Shown piece after piece: positions 44,865-53,468 of a stretch of 64,000 nt of DNA. The stretch lies in contig NZ_CP030038.1 in NCBI RefSeq assembly GCF_015291725.1, positions 3,957,001 to 4,021,000 of the forward strand, in the 5' to 3' direction. The position numbers were made by a program, and so were the translations under genes. Source of the stretch: Bradyrhizobium sp. CCBAU 51765. Its GTDB lineage: Bacteria; Pseudomonadota; Alphaproteobacteria; Rhizobiales; Xanthobacteraceae. Numbering within the stretch: position 1 is the first letter of the stretch; each line of letters opens with the position of its first letter. The notes beneath the pieces are model-generated. The model saw only the letters and a list, made by a program, of their open reading frames with translations, searched no databases and was not told where the DNA came from.

Positions 44865-45227
44865 ATGCCCTTGCACCGCGACATCTTCTGGATCGGCAGA
44901 CAATGGGCGGTGACAGGTGCCGGGATCCAGGCCATCGATCAGCGTCTTCGCGGCGTCCTGGACATCGAGATCGCGCAGCTCTGGGACGACGATCTCGTGC
45001 AGAGCCGACGAGCCAGGCCCGGAGTGAATGCTGCGGATTTCGACAAGGCGCTGACGGTGGCACGCGAACGGTTTCCGCAGGAGCCGACACCTGACCCGTT
45101 CGTCGCGCAGCTGGAGGCGCTCGGGGTGATCGAGGCTCCCGTCGTGAATCCGGTCGTGCCGGCGATGCAACTGCGTGCGGAGGGCCGGCTCGCGCGTTTC
45201 CTGCCGCAATGGCGCATTCGCCGCTAA
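44865..45227 (+). CDS. Hypothetical protein
   Basis: 120 residues from ATG 44865; a frame open from 44793 lies over the repeat and is unlikely. Begins MPLHRDIFWIGRQWAVTGAG, then a helical segment (VLDIEIAQLWDDDLVQS..) and ends in RFLPQWRIRR. I do not recognise a family. Soluble, no signal peptide. It stands alone between serS and surE, flanked by repeats; base composition is like the neighbours. Confidence 0.6.
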   Translation: MPLHRDIFWIGRQWAVTGAGIQAIDQRLRGVLDIEIAQLWDDDLVQSRRARPGVNAADFDKALTVARERFPQEPTPDPFVAQLEALGVIEAPVVNPVVPAMQLRAEGRLARFLPQWRIRR

Positions 45228-45327
45228 AGCGCGATGAGGTTTGGATGAATCGTCATCGCGCTTTAGGTCTTTGTTTGAGCATGATCTTTTCGGAAAACCG
45301 CTTTACACTTTTCCGGATCATGCTCTA
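45226..45327. repeat. Composite repeat: AAAGCGCGATGA element plus GCATGATC element
   Basis: Two palindromes in tandem, the reverse order of the pair at 8563-8661. First: TAAAGCGCGATGAGG...ATCGCGCTTTA (45226-45266). Second: GAGCATGATCTTTTCGG...CCGGATCATGCTC (45278-45327). It begins on the stop codon of the hypothetical gene. Confidence 0.8.
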
Positions 45328-45433
45328 GCGGGACCAGGCCGGGAACCTGTTGCCGGGCCTTGATCTGCCGGTTTGCCTGATGGGCCACGGCCGGATATGA
45401 CAGATCAAACGGTTTTCGGAATCGACCTCGCGC

Positions 45434-46201
45434 ATGCGCATTCTCTGTACCAATGACGACGGCATCCATGCTCCCGGCCTCAAGGTTGTGGAGGAGATCG
45501 CGCGCGCCTTGTCGGACGACGTCTGGGTGGTGGCGCCCGAGCTCGACCAGTCCGGCGTGTCGCATTCGCTGTCGCTGAACGATCCCTTGCGCCTGCGCGA
45601 GGTCGGCCCGCGGCACTTTGCCGTGCGCGGCACGCCGACGGACTGCGTCATCATGGGGGCCCGCCATATCCTGGGGGCCAAGCTGCCTGATGTCGTGCTG
45701 TCCGGCGTCAACAAGGGCCGCAACGTCGCCGAGGACGTGGTCTATTCCGGTACCATTGCCGGCGCGTTGGAGGGCACCATCCTGGGGCTGCCGTCATTCG
45801 CACTGTCGCAGGAATTCAGCGTCGAGACCCGTGAACGGCCGCCGTGGGACACCGCGCGCAAATTCGGGCCCGACATCCTGCGCAAGGTGATCGCTGCCGG
45901 CGTTCCCAAAGACACCGTCATCAACGTCAATTTCCCGTCCTGTGCGCCGGAGGATGTGCTGGGCGTCCGCGTCACGCGCCAGGGCAAGCGCAATCTCGGC
46001 TTCCTCAAGATCGACGAGCGCAGCGATGGCCGCGGCAATCCCTATTTCTGGATCGGCTTCGAGCGCACCGCGATGATGGATACGCCCGCCGACGGCACCG
46101 ATCTCGCGGCGCTGCGCGAACGCTACGTTTCCGTCACGCCGCTCAGGCTCGATCGCACCAACGAAGCGTTTTCGGAAGAGCTGAGCCGGACGCTGAAATA
46201 G
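45434..46201 (+). CDS. surE: 5'/3'-nucleotidase SurE
   Basis: 255 residues, normal SurE. Starts MRILCTNDDGIHAPGL with the metal-binding Asp pair (NDD), followed by SGVSHSLSL, the SGVNKGRNVAEDVVYSGT block and the C-terminal SVTPL end. It removes the phosphate from nucleoside monophosphates in stationary phase. With pcm and an NlpD-like gene downstream it keeps the widespread surE-pcm-nlpD order, though a receiver gene on the other strand interrupts it here. Confidence 0.96.
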   Translation: MRILCTNDDGIHAPGLKVVEEIARALSDDVWVVAPELDQSGVSHSLSLNDPLRLREVGPRHFAVRGTPTDCVIMGARHILGAKLPDVVLSGVNKGRNVAEDVVYSGTIAGALEGTILGLPSFALSQEFSVETRERPPWDTARKFGPDILRKVIAAGVPKDTVINVNFPSCAPEDVLGVRVTRQGKRNLGFLKIDERSDGRGNPYFWIGFERTAMMDTPADGTDLAALRERYVSVTPLRLDRTNEAFSEELSRTLK

Positions 46202-46261
46202 GGCTCGAGCCTTTGCCGTTCCGATGGAATCAGAACGGGGCTCCCGATTCTTGTTTCGACG

Positions 46262-46310
46262 GGTTTTCTTGACGCGAACCGGTGTCCACTTCGCTCGAAA
46301 ACGCTCTAGC
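46262..46310. repeat. Repeat AAAGCGTTTTC..GCGAAGTGG..CACCGGTTCGCG, copy 2 (inverted)
   Basis: Reverse complement of the copy at 44744-44790, with a few substitutions (GCGTCAAGA instead of GCGTCCGAA at its end). It overlaps the last codons of the receiver gene at 46306 and sits between the convergent surE and receiver genes. Confidence 0.75.
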
Positions 46311-46677
46311 CGCCGCGAAGCGCGGCTTCGATGGTCTTGCCGAGTGCATCGAGCTGAAACGGCTTCTGGAGCGCCGGCCGGTCGCGGTATTGTTCGGGCA
46401 GACCGGAAGAGCCGTAACCGGTGGCGAAGATAAACGGGCAGCCCTTCGCCATGATGACGTCGGCCACCGGCGAGATGACCTTGCCGTTGACGTTGACGTC
46501 CAGAATGGCGAGGTCGAACTCGGTGGATTGCGCAAGCCGCATGGCCTCGGTGATGTCGCCCGCTTCGGCGGCAACCTTGTAGCCGAGCTCCTCCAGCATG
46601 TCCGCGACCATCATTCTGATCATGACCTCGTCCTCGACGAGGAAAACAGAGCGGCCCGAAAGCCCTGTCGCAGTCAT
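46306..46677 (-). CDS. Single-domain response regulator (CheY-like)
   Basis: 123 residues from ATG 46677, which has AAGGA 9 bp upstream. Only a receiver domain: acidic pair EDE at the first strand, phospho-acceptor Asp in LAILDVNVNG, switch Thr in FATGYG and Lys in ALQKPF. It resembles the small receivers linked to HWE-type kinases in rhizobia. No kinase is next to it. It is placed on the opposite strand between surE and pcm, an insertion in an otherwise conserved order. Confidence 0.88.
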   Translation of the reverse strand: MTATGLSGRSVFLVEDEVMIRMMVADMLEELGYKVAAEAGDITEAMRLAQSTEFDLAILDVNVNGKVISPVADVIMAKGCPFIFATGYGSSGLPEQYRDRPALQKPFQLDALGKTIEAALRGG

Positions 46678-46904
46678 AGGAGAGTCCTTGCCCATTCTCG
46701 TGAACGTTCGCAGATTACGATAGGAGACGCAATGCGCGTTTCGGCGAACGCAAACCCGCAAACGGCTTAGCGCTTTGAAAGCCCGGTTGTGGTCAAATGC
46801 TGCGCCGAAAGGCTATCATGAGTTCCTGAGCCGGAACAAGATTCTCGTTTCGGGTTCTTGCGGTGCAGTACGCGATGCGCCAGACGAGATGAGCAACAGC
46901 AGCT

Positions 46905-47555
46905 ATGACGTCCCATCAGCACCCGCCGGAAAAGATGATGTTTCAGCTGACGCTGAGGCGTCGGGGCATCAGCGATCAGGCCGTGCTGAGGACCATGGAA
47001 GAGGTGCCGCGCGAGCTTTTCGTCGAGGACGCCGATCGCGACGGCGCCTATCGTGACAGCGCGCTGCCGATCGCCTGCGGGCAGACCATCAGCCAGCCTT
47101 TCGTCGTCGCCTACATGACCGAGCAGCTCCAGCTCAAGAAGCAGCACCGGGTGCTCGAAATCGGCACCGGGTCTGGCTACCAGGCTGCCGTGCTGTCGCG
47201 GCTCGCTGGCCAGGTGCTGACGGTCGAGCGCTATCGCAAGCTCGCCGACACGGCACGCGCCCGACTCGAAAAGCTCGATTGTCACAATGTCGAGGTGATG
47301 CTCGGCGACGGTCTCAACCTGCCTCCCAATATCGGTCCGTTCGATCGCATCATCGTCACCGCCGCGCTGGAGCAGATTCCGGACAACCTGATCGAGCGGC
47401 TGGAGGTCGGGGGCATCCTGATCGCCCCGGTCGGCCCGCATCAGGGCGTGCAGACGCTGACCCGCCTGACCCGCAGCGAGACAGGAATCGAGCGGAGGGA
47501 ACTCGTCGAGGTCCGCTTCGTACCGGCACTGCCCGGGGTGGCACGGGAACTGTAG
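46905..47555 (+). CDS. pcm: Protein-L-isoaspartate O-methyltransferase
   Basis: 216 residues, normal Pcm. The SAM-binding motif VLEIGTGSGYQAAVLSRL is clear, with PIACGQTISQPFVVAYM before it and VTAALEQIPDNLI after. It repairs isoaspartyl residues in ageing proteins. The region 46678-46904 upstream (227 bp) should contain its promoter. nlpD starts 109 bp later. Confidence 0.95.
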   Translation: MTSHQHPPEKMMFQLTLRRRGISDQAVLRTMEEVPRELFVEDADRDGAYRDSALPIACGQTISQPFVVAYMTEQLQLKKQHRVLEIGTGSGYQAAVLSRLAGQVLTVERYRKLADTARARLEKLDCHNVEVMLGDGLNLPPNIGPFDRIIVTAALEQIPDNLIERLEVGGILIAPVGPHQGVQTLTRLTRSETGIERRELVEVRFVPALPGVAREL

Positions 47556-47596
47556 AACCCCGGATCGGCTGTGCCGCCAACACGTTATTGGGAGGG

Positions 47597-47612
47597 TTAA
47601 GCCGTTATTTAC
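47597..47612 (+). promoter_or_regulatory. CtrA-like half-site pair upstream of nlpD
   Basis: TTAAGCCGTTATTTAC has the form TTAA-N7-TTTAC, one mismatch from the CtrA consensus TTAA-N7-TTAAC. It is 53 bp before the nlpD start, a normal promoter distance. Prediction by consensus only. Confidence 0.3.
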
Positions 47613-47664
47613 TCGGCAGGTGTTTACTTAAAACACCAGTTCTGTTGCGTACGAGTGAGTAACC

Positions 47665-49047
47665 ATGTCCGCTGTCGCCGAGTTGCTTTACTCGCGCCGC
47701 GTGCCGCAGGTCGCGGCGCTGGCGCTGATCTCCTTCAGCTTTGCAGGGTGCAGCGCCGACATGTCGTCGCGTCTCTCCCAGACGAATTTCTCCAATCCCT
47801 TCGCCTCGGAAGCCACGGGATCGGTGCAGCAGGCGCCGCCGCCGCAGCGTGAGCTGCCGCAATATGCGCGGCCGCAGACGCAGCCCGGCTATTATCAGTC
47901 GCAGCCGTTGCCGGCGCCGGCAGTGTCCGCGCCGCAATCCTATCCCGTCACGTCGGGTGGGGGAGTGTCCGGTGGCGGACGCGGCGTCGGCTCCTATGCG
48001 CCTCCGACGCAGCCGCATCTCGAGACCACGGCCACCGTGCCGCCGCGCTCGGTTGCGGCCGCCCAGCCGGCGGGCGGGACCAAGATCATCGTCGGTACCA
48101 GCGATACGCTGGACGTGCTGGCCAAGCGCTATCGCGTCACGCCGCAGGCGATCCTTGCCGCCAACGGCTACAAGGGGCCGCGCGCGCTTTCGCCCGGCCA
48201 ACAGCTGATCATTCCGCATCCGGCGACGGCCGCTGCGCCGGTGCCCGCGCCGGCGATGGCGCCCGTTGCGGCAGCGCCCGCGGCCAAGCCGGTCGCGGCC
48301 ATGGCTGCACCGTCGAGCACCCATTTCGTCAATCGCGGCGACACGCTCGTCAGCATTGCCCGGAAGAACCATGTCTCGGCGGCTGAACTCGCCCGTGCCA
48401 ATGGCCTCGATCCGTCTGCAAAACTCAAGCTCGGCACCAGGCTGACCGTGCCCGGTGCCAGGACTGCCGCCGCCGCGGCGCCTGCGGCACCGGCCACAGC
48501 TGCGCCCGTTGCGGGGACGCTCCAGCCCGTCGCGGCCGCCCCCGCGCCTGCCACCAAGATGGCGGCGGCCGCGCCGGTGCAGAGCGCGCGCCTGGCCCAG
48601 GCGACGGCCAATGTCGAAGAGAAACCCGCCGAGACGCCGGCGAAGGCCGCGGAGGCCACCGGCGCGCTGCCGACCTTCCGCTGGCCGGTCCGCGGCAAGG
48701 TGGTCACCAGCTACGGCGCCAAGACCAATGGCAAGGCCAATGACGGCATCAATCTCGCGGTGCCCGAAGGCACGCCGGTCAAGGCGGCCGAAGACGGCGT
48801 CGTCGCCTATTCCGGCAACGAGCTGAAAGGTTACGGCAATCTGGTCCTGGTTCGGCACTCCAACGGCTACGTCACCGCATATGCCCATGCGAGTGAGCTG
48901 TTGGTGAAGCGCGGCGACACCATCAAGCGCGGCCAGGTCATTGCCAAGTCGGGTCAATCCGGCGAGGTGGCGTCGCCGCAGCTCCACTTCGAGATCCGCA
49001 AGGGATCGAGCCCGGTTGACCCGCTTCAATTCCTGAACGGGGCCTGA
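47665..49047 (+). CDS. nlpD: NlpD-like LysM/LytM (M23-fold) cell-division factor
   Basis: 460 residues. N-terminal hydrophobic segment ending in Cys (ALALISFSFAGCS), fitting a lipoprotein signal. Two LysM domains (about 135-185 and 215-265) bind glycan; a Pro/Ala-rich linker follows, then a C-terminal LytM domain (about 335-460). The catalytic positions of active M23 enzymes (HxxxD and HxH) are lost: NDGIN stands in place of the His/Asp motif and LHFEI in place of HxH. So it is probably an amidase activator, like EnvC/NlpD, and not a hydrolase. Last in surE-pcm-nlpD. Confidence 0.9.
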   Translation: MSAVAELLYSRRVPQVAALALISFSFAGCSADMSSRLSQTNFSNPFASEATGSVQQAPPPQRELPQYARPQTQPGYYQSQPLPAPAVSAPQSYPVTSGGGVSGGGRGVGSYAPPTQPHLETTATVPPRSVAAAQPAGGTKIIVGTSDTLDVLAKRYRVTPQAILAANGYKGPRALSPGQQLIIPHPATAAAPVPAPAMAPVAAAPAAKPVAAMAAPSSTHFVNRGDTLVSIARKNHVSAAELARANGLDPSAKLKLGTRLTVPGARTAAAAAPAAPATAAPVAGTLQPVAAAPAPATKMAAAAPVQSARLAQATANVEEKPAETPAKAAEATGALPTFRWPVRGKVVTSYGAKTNGKANDGINLAVPEGTPVKAAEDGVVAYSGNELKGYGNLVLVRHSNGYVTAYAHASELLVKRGDTIKRGQVIAKSGQSGEVASPQLHFEIRKGSSPVDPLQFLNGA

Positions 49048-49089
49048 GGCCCAAGTAGAGCAGGGCAAGCCATCATCACAAGCACAGTG

Positions 49090-49215
49090 TCATCGCCCGC
49101 CTCGTGCGCACTTGCGCACTGGAGCGGGCGATCCAGTACGCTGCGGCTCTCGACCGATCACGACCGTCTCTGGAATACTGGATTCCCCACCTGCGCGGGG
49201 AATGACAGTGGTGGG
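49090..49215. repeat. Palindromic repeats between nlpD and the DUF815 gene
   Basis: Two structures follow each other: CGCCCGCCTCGTGCG..CTGGAGCGGGCG (49094-49131) and a longer element with GGAATACTGGATTCCCCACCTGCGCGGGGAATGAC. The latter half matches a frequent Bradyrhizobium repeat (GTCATTCCCCGCGCAGG..). It lies between convergent genes and may end both transcripts. Confidence 0.6.
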
Positions 49216-49232
49216 TGAGGCGATAGCGAGCC

Positions 49233-50225
49233 TTACTTCGCCGTCAGCTTCACGCCGAGCCGTCCCGCCAGCTCCTGCACGAACTGCCAGGCGACGCGGC
49301 CCGAGCGCGAGCCGCGCGTCGTCGACCATTCCAGCGCCTCGCGCTCCAGCGCTTCGTCATCGATCCTGATGCCGAAATGGCTGCAATAGCCCCGCACCAT
49401 GGCAAGATATTCGTCCTGGCTGCAGCGGTGAAAGCCGAGCCAGAGGCCGAAGCGATCCGACAGCGACACCTTCTCCTCGACCGCTTCCCCCGGATTGATC
49501 GCGGTCGAGCGCTCATTCTCGATCATTTCGCGCGCCAGCAGGTGGCGGCGGTTGGAGGTGGCGTAGAGAATGACGTTCTCGGGCCGGCCCTCGATGCCGC
49601 CTTCGAGCACGGCCTTGAGCGACTTGTAGGAGGCATCGTTGCCGTCGAAGGAGAGGTCGTCGCAGAACACGATGAAGCGGAAGGACGAGGCCCGCAGCTG
49701 CTCCATCAGTGCGGGGAGGCTCTCGATGTCCTCGCGGTGGATCTCGACTAGTTTCAGCTTGTCGGCCGGTTTGCGCTCCGCGTTGATGCTGGCATGCGCT
49801 GCCTTCACCAGCGACGACTTGCCCATGCCGCGCGCACCCCAGAGCAGGGCGTTATTGGCCGGCAGGCCATTGGCGAAGCGCTCGGTGTTCTCCATCAGGA
49901 TGTCGCGCATCCGGTCGACGCCCTTCAGCAGGAACAGCTCGACGCGGCTGACCCGCGGCACGGCCGCAAGGCGCCCGTCGGGATGCCAGACATAAGCATC
50001 CGCCCGTTCGAACGATTCGCGCTCGGCGGCCGGCATCCCCTGGGCGGAGAGGTGCGCCGCGATCGTCTCCAGCGCGCGCACGATGCGCTCCTGCGCGAGG
50101 TCCGGGGCTGCCTTGGCGATGGCTTTGGAGGCTGCCGTGGGGCGTTTTGCCGCGACGCGGGCGCGCTTCTTGGCAGGGGTGCGGGGGCCTTTGCCGGCCG
50201 GGCTTTTGCTTGGTTTTTTGGGCAT
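49233..50225 (-). CDS. DUF815 AAA-type ATPase with basic N-terminal tail
   Basis: 330 residues from ATG 50225; the long open frame to 50762 covers yajC on the other strand and is spurious. Residues 1-42 are Lys/Ala/Pro-rich (KKPSKSPAGKGPRTPAKKRA), like histone H1 tails. The ATPase core has Walker A GARGMGKSSLV and Walker B FIVFCDDLSF, with sensor region ATSNRRHLL. DUF815 proteins are ATPases of unknown role, often annotated as ATP-binding protein. Divergent from yajC with a 181-bp gap. Confidence 0.88.
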   Translation of the reverse strand: MPKKPSKSPAGKGPRTPAKKRARVAAKRPTAASKAIAKAAPDLAQERIVRALETIAAHLSAQGMPAAERESFERADAYVWHPDGRLAAVPRVSRVELFLLKGVDRMRDILMENTERFANGLPANNALLWGARGMGKSSLVKAAHASINAERKPADKLKLVEIHREDIESLPALMEQLRASSFRFIVFCDDLSFDGNDASYKSLKAVLEGGIEGRPENVILYATSNRRHLLAREMIENERSTAINPGEAVEEKVSLSDRFGLWLGFHRCSQDEYLAMVRGYCSHFGIRIDDEALEREALEWSTTRGSRSGRVAWQFVQELAGRLGVKLTAK

Positions 50226-50406
50226 GTCCGAAGTTCCTGAGAACGCAGCCTTATCGGGCCTCACGGCGCACCGCAAGGTGGCCCAAAAGGGCGGTCTGGC
50301 AGCGTTGCAATTGGGGCAATGGCCGCTATAGTCCGCGCGAATTTGACCGAACCGGTCGCCTTGAGGGCCTGACCGGCTTTCTCCCGTTTTCACGAGGATC
50401 GTCCGA

Positions 50407-50775
50407 ATGCTGATTACCCCTGCGTATGCCCAGGCCGCGGGCGCCGGCGACACCAACAGCATGTTGATGTCGCTGCTGCCGTTCGCCCTGATCTTCGTGA
50501 TCATGTACTTCCTGATTCTGCGTCCGCAGCAGAAGAAGGTGCGCGACCACGCCGAACTCGTGAAGAACATCCGCCGCGGCGACACCGTCGTGACCTCGGG
50601 AGGCCTCGTCGGCAAGGTCACCAAGGTCGTCGACGACGACCAGATCGAGTTCGAGATTTCCGACGGCGTGCGCGTGCGGCAGATGCGCCAGATGATCTCC
50701 GGCGTGCGAGCCAAGGGCGAGCCGGCGAAAGAAAGCTCGAAGGATAGCGCCAAGGACGACACCGCGGCGAAATGA
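50407..50775 (+). CDS. yajC: Sec translocon accessory protein YajC
   Basis: 122 residues, one transmembrane helix (LMSLLPFALIFVIMYFLILRPQQKK) with the typical YajC basic end, then DTVVTSGGLVGKVTKV and a Lys/Asp/Glu-rich tail. YajC is part of the SecDF-YajC holo-translocon. Gene order yajC-secD-secF is as in most proteobacteria; the gap to secD is 47 bp. Confidence 0.96.
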   Translation: MLITPAYAQAAGAGDTNSMLMSLLPFALIFVIMYFLILRPQQKKVRDHAELVKNIRRGDTVVTSGGLVGKVTKVVDDDQIEFEISDGVRVRQMRQMISGVRAKGEPAKESSKDSAKDDTAAK

Positions 50776-50822
50776 GCGCACGCGCGAGTCTCTCAAGTCT
50801 CCTGATCTGACAGGTCCAGTCG

Positions 50823-52427
50823 ATGTTGTATTTCACGCGGTGGAAGGCGCTGGGGATTATCCTCACGGCGCTGATCGTGTGCCTCTGCGCGGTCCCCAAC
50901 TTCTTCCCCGAGGCGCAGGTCAAGACCTGGCCCGCCTGGGCGCAGCGCAGGATCGTGCTCGGCCTCGATCTCCAGGGCGGCTCCTACCTGCTGCTCGAGG
51001 TCGATTCCAACTACGTGAAGAAGGAGCGGCTCGACCAAGTCCGCGACGACGTTCGCCGGACGCTGCGCGATGCCAAGATCGGCTTCACCGGCGGCGTCAC
51101 CGTGCGCAACGACGCGGTCGAGGTTCGGATCACCAAGGAATCCGATGCGCAGGCTGCACTCGCCAAGCTGCGGGAGCTGTCCCAGCCATTGGGCGGCCTC
51201 ATGGGATCCAGCGGTCAGCGCGACCTCGAGGTGGCTGATGCCGGCGGCGGTGTGATCCGCCTGAGCATCCCACAGGCCGCGATGCTCGACCGCATGCGCA
51301 AGACCATCGAGCAGTCGATCCAGATCGTCGAACGCCGCGTCAACGAGCTCGGCACCGTCGAGCCCGTGATCCAGCGCCAGGGCAATGACCGTATCCTGGT
51401 GCAGGTGCCGGGTCTTCAGGATCCGACCCGCCTGAAGGAACTGCTGGGCAAGACCGCGAAGATGGAATTCCGCATGGTCGACACCTCCGTGCCGCCGGAC
51501 CAGGCGCAGCAGGGGCGGTTGCCGCCGGAATCCGAGCTGCTGATGAGCGCATCGCCGCCGCCCACGCCCTACGTGGTCAAGAAGCAGGTGCTCGTCGCCG
51601 GCGGCGACCTGACCGACGCCCAGGCGAGTTTCGACCAGCGCACGGGCGAGCCGGTCGTTAGCTTCAAGTTCAACACCTCGGGCGCGCGCAAGTTCGCGCA
51701 GGCCACGACGGAGAACGTCGGACTGCCCTTCGCGATTGTGCTCGACAACAAGGTGATCTCGGCACCGGTCATCCGCGAGCCCATCACCGGCGGCCAAGGC
51801 CAGATCTCCGGCAATTTCACGGTGCAATCGGCCAACGATCTCGCGATCCTGCTGCGCGCCGGCGCGCTGCCGGCGCCGCTCACGGTGGTCGAGGAGCGCA
51901 CCGTCGGTCCGGGCCTCGGCCAGGATTCGATCGAGAAGGGCGAGCTTGCGGCCTATGTCGGCTCGATCCTCGTCATCGTCTTCATGCTGCTGACCTACCG
52001 CCTGTTCGGCGTGTTCGCCAACATCGCGGTGGCGATCAACGTCGCGATGATCTTCGGCCTGCTGTCGCTGCTCAATGCCACGCTGACCTTGCCCGGCATC
52101 GCCGGCATCGTGCTCACCGTCGGTATCGCGGTGGACTCCAACGTGCTGATCTACGAGCGTATCCGCGAGGAGCTGCGCGGCGGCCGCAACGCGATCTCGG
52201 CCATCGACGCCGGCTTCAAGCGGGCGCTCGCGACCATCCTCGATTCCAACATCACCACCTTCATTGCCGCGGCGGTGCTGTTCTACATCGGCACCGGCCC
52301 GGTGCGCGGGTTTGCCGTGACGCTCGGAATCGGCATCATCACCACGGTGTTCACCGCCTTCACCATGACCCGGCTGATCGTCGCCTGGTGGGTGCGGTGG
52401 AAGCGGCCGCAGAGCGTGCCGATCTAG
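50823..52427 (+). CDS. secD: Protein translocase subunit SecD
   Basis: 534 residues with the short N-terminal form typical of alphaproteobacteria. First transmembrane helix (ALGIILTALIVCLCAVPNFF), then GLDLQGGSYLLLEV, a large periplasmic domain, and five further helices with motif IVLTVGIAVDSNVLIYERIREE. SecD with SecF uses proton flow to pull the exported chain into the periplasm. secF starts 10 bp later with GTG. Confidence 0.97.
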   Translation: MLYFTRWKALGIILTALIVCLCAVPNFFPEAQVKTWPAWAQRRIVLGLDLQGGSYLLLEVDSNYVKKERLDQVRDDVRRTLRDAKIGFTGGVTVRNDAVEVRITKESDAQAALAKLRELSQPLGGLMGSSGQRDLEVADAGGGVIRLSIPQAAMLDRMRKTIEQSIQIVERRVNELGTVEPVIQRQGNDRILVQVPGLQDPTRLKELLGKTAKMEFRMVDTSVPPDQAQQGRLPPESELLMSASPPPTPYVVKKQVLVAGGDLTDAQASFDQRTGEPVVSFKFNTSGARKFAQATTENVGLPFAIVLDNKVISAPVIREPITGGQGQISGNFTVQSANDLAILLRAGALPAPLTVVEERTVGPGLGQDSIEKGELAAYVGSILVIVFMLLTYRLFGVFANIAVAINVAMIFGLLSLLNATLTLPGIAGIVLTVGIAVDSNVLIYERIREELRGGRNAISAIDAGFKRALATILDSNITTFIAAAVLFYIGTGPVRGFAVTLGIGIITTVFTAFTMTRLIVAWWVRWKRPQSVPI

Positions 52428-52437
52428 GAGCCTGATA

Positions 52438-53457
52438 GTGACTCACACCGTTCTCGTCGGGCTCGGCGTCCTCATTGCCATTCTCACCGTGGTCTCGGTG
52501 TTCGGCTGGCTGCCGTCGCTGCGCATCGTCCCTGACGATACGCATTTCGACTTCACGCGCTTCCGCCGCATCAGCTTCCCGATCTCGGCGGCGCTATCGA
52601 TCGTCGCGATCACGCTGTTCTTCACCCACGGCCTGAATTTCGGCATCGATTTCAAGGGAGGCACGCTGCTCGAAGTGCGGGCCAAATCCGGCGCCGCCGA
52701 CATCGCGGCGATGCGCACGACGCTGGATGGCTTGCGTCTTGGCGAAGTCCAGCTGCAGCAGTTTGGCGGACCCGAGAACGTCCTGATCCGCGTCGCGGAG
52801 CAGCCGGGCGGCGACGCCGCCCAGCAGGAGGCCGTGCAGAAGGTTCGCGCCGCGCTTGGCGATTCCGTCGAATACCGCCGCGTCGAGGTGGTCGGCCCGC
52901 GCGTCTCAGGCGAACTGCTGGCCTACGGCATGCTCGGCCTGATGCTCGCGATCCTGGGCATCTTGATCTATCTCTGGTTCCGGTTCGAATGGCAGTTCGC
53001 GCTCGGCGCCATGATCGCGAACGTGCATGACATCGTGCTGACCATCGGCTTCATGTCCATCAGCCAGGTCGATTTCGACTTGACCAGTATCGCCGCACTG
53101 CTGACGATCCTGGGCTATTCGCTCAACGACACCGTCGTCATCTACGATCGTATTCGTGAAATGCTGCGGCGCTACAAGAAGATGCCGATGCCGCAGCTTC
53201 TCAACGAGTCCATCAACTCGACGCTCTCGCGCTCGATCATCACTCACTTCACGGTGACGCTGGCGCTGCTCGCGTTGCTGTTGTTCGGCGGACACGCGAT
53301 CCACAGCTTTACCGCAGTGATGATGTTCGGCGTGGTGCTGGTCGGCACCTACACCTCGATCTTCATCGCGGCCCCGATCCTGATCTACCTCGGCGTCGGC
53401 GAGCATCGCGAAGATGCGGTGGAAGCGACTACGCCGGCGAAGAAAAACAAGGCATGA
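52438..53457 (+). CDS. secF: Protein translocase subunit SecF
   Basis: 339 residues, GTG start at 52438 with AGGAG 7 bp before. Six transmembrane helices; the signature GIDFKGGTLLEV and the helix motif LTILGYSLNDTVVIYDRIRE are present. The N-terminus has one additional helix before the classical start (VLVGLGVLIAILTVVSVFGWL). It is last in yajC-secD-secF. A 10-bp stem-loop follows. Confidence 0.96.
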   Translation: MTHTVLVGLGVLIAILTVVSVFGWLPSLRIVPDDTHFDFTRFRRISFPISAALSIVAITLFFTHGLNFGIDFKGGTLLEVRAKSGAADIAAMRTTLDGLRLGEVQLQQFGGPENVLIRVAEQPGGDAAQQEAVQKVRAALGDSVEYRRVEVVGPRVSGELLAYGMLGLMLAILGILIYLWFRFEWQFALGAMIANVHDIVLTIGFMSISQVDFDLTSIAALLTILGYSLNDTVVIYDRIREMLRRYKKMPMPQLLNESINSTLSRSIITHFTVTLALLALLLFGGHAIHSFTAVMMFGVVLVGTYTSIFIAAPILIYLGVGEHREDAVEATTPAKKNKA

Positions 53458-53468
53458 TCCGAACCTCG

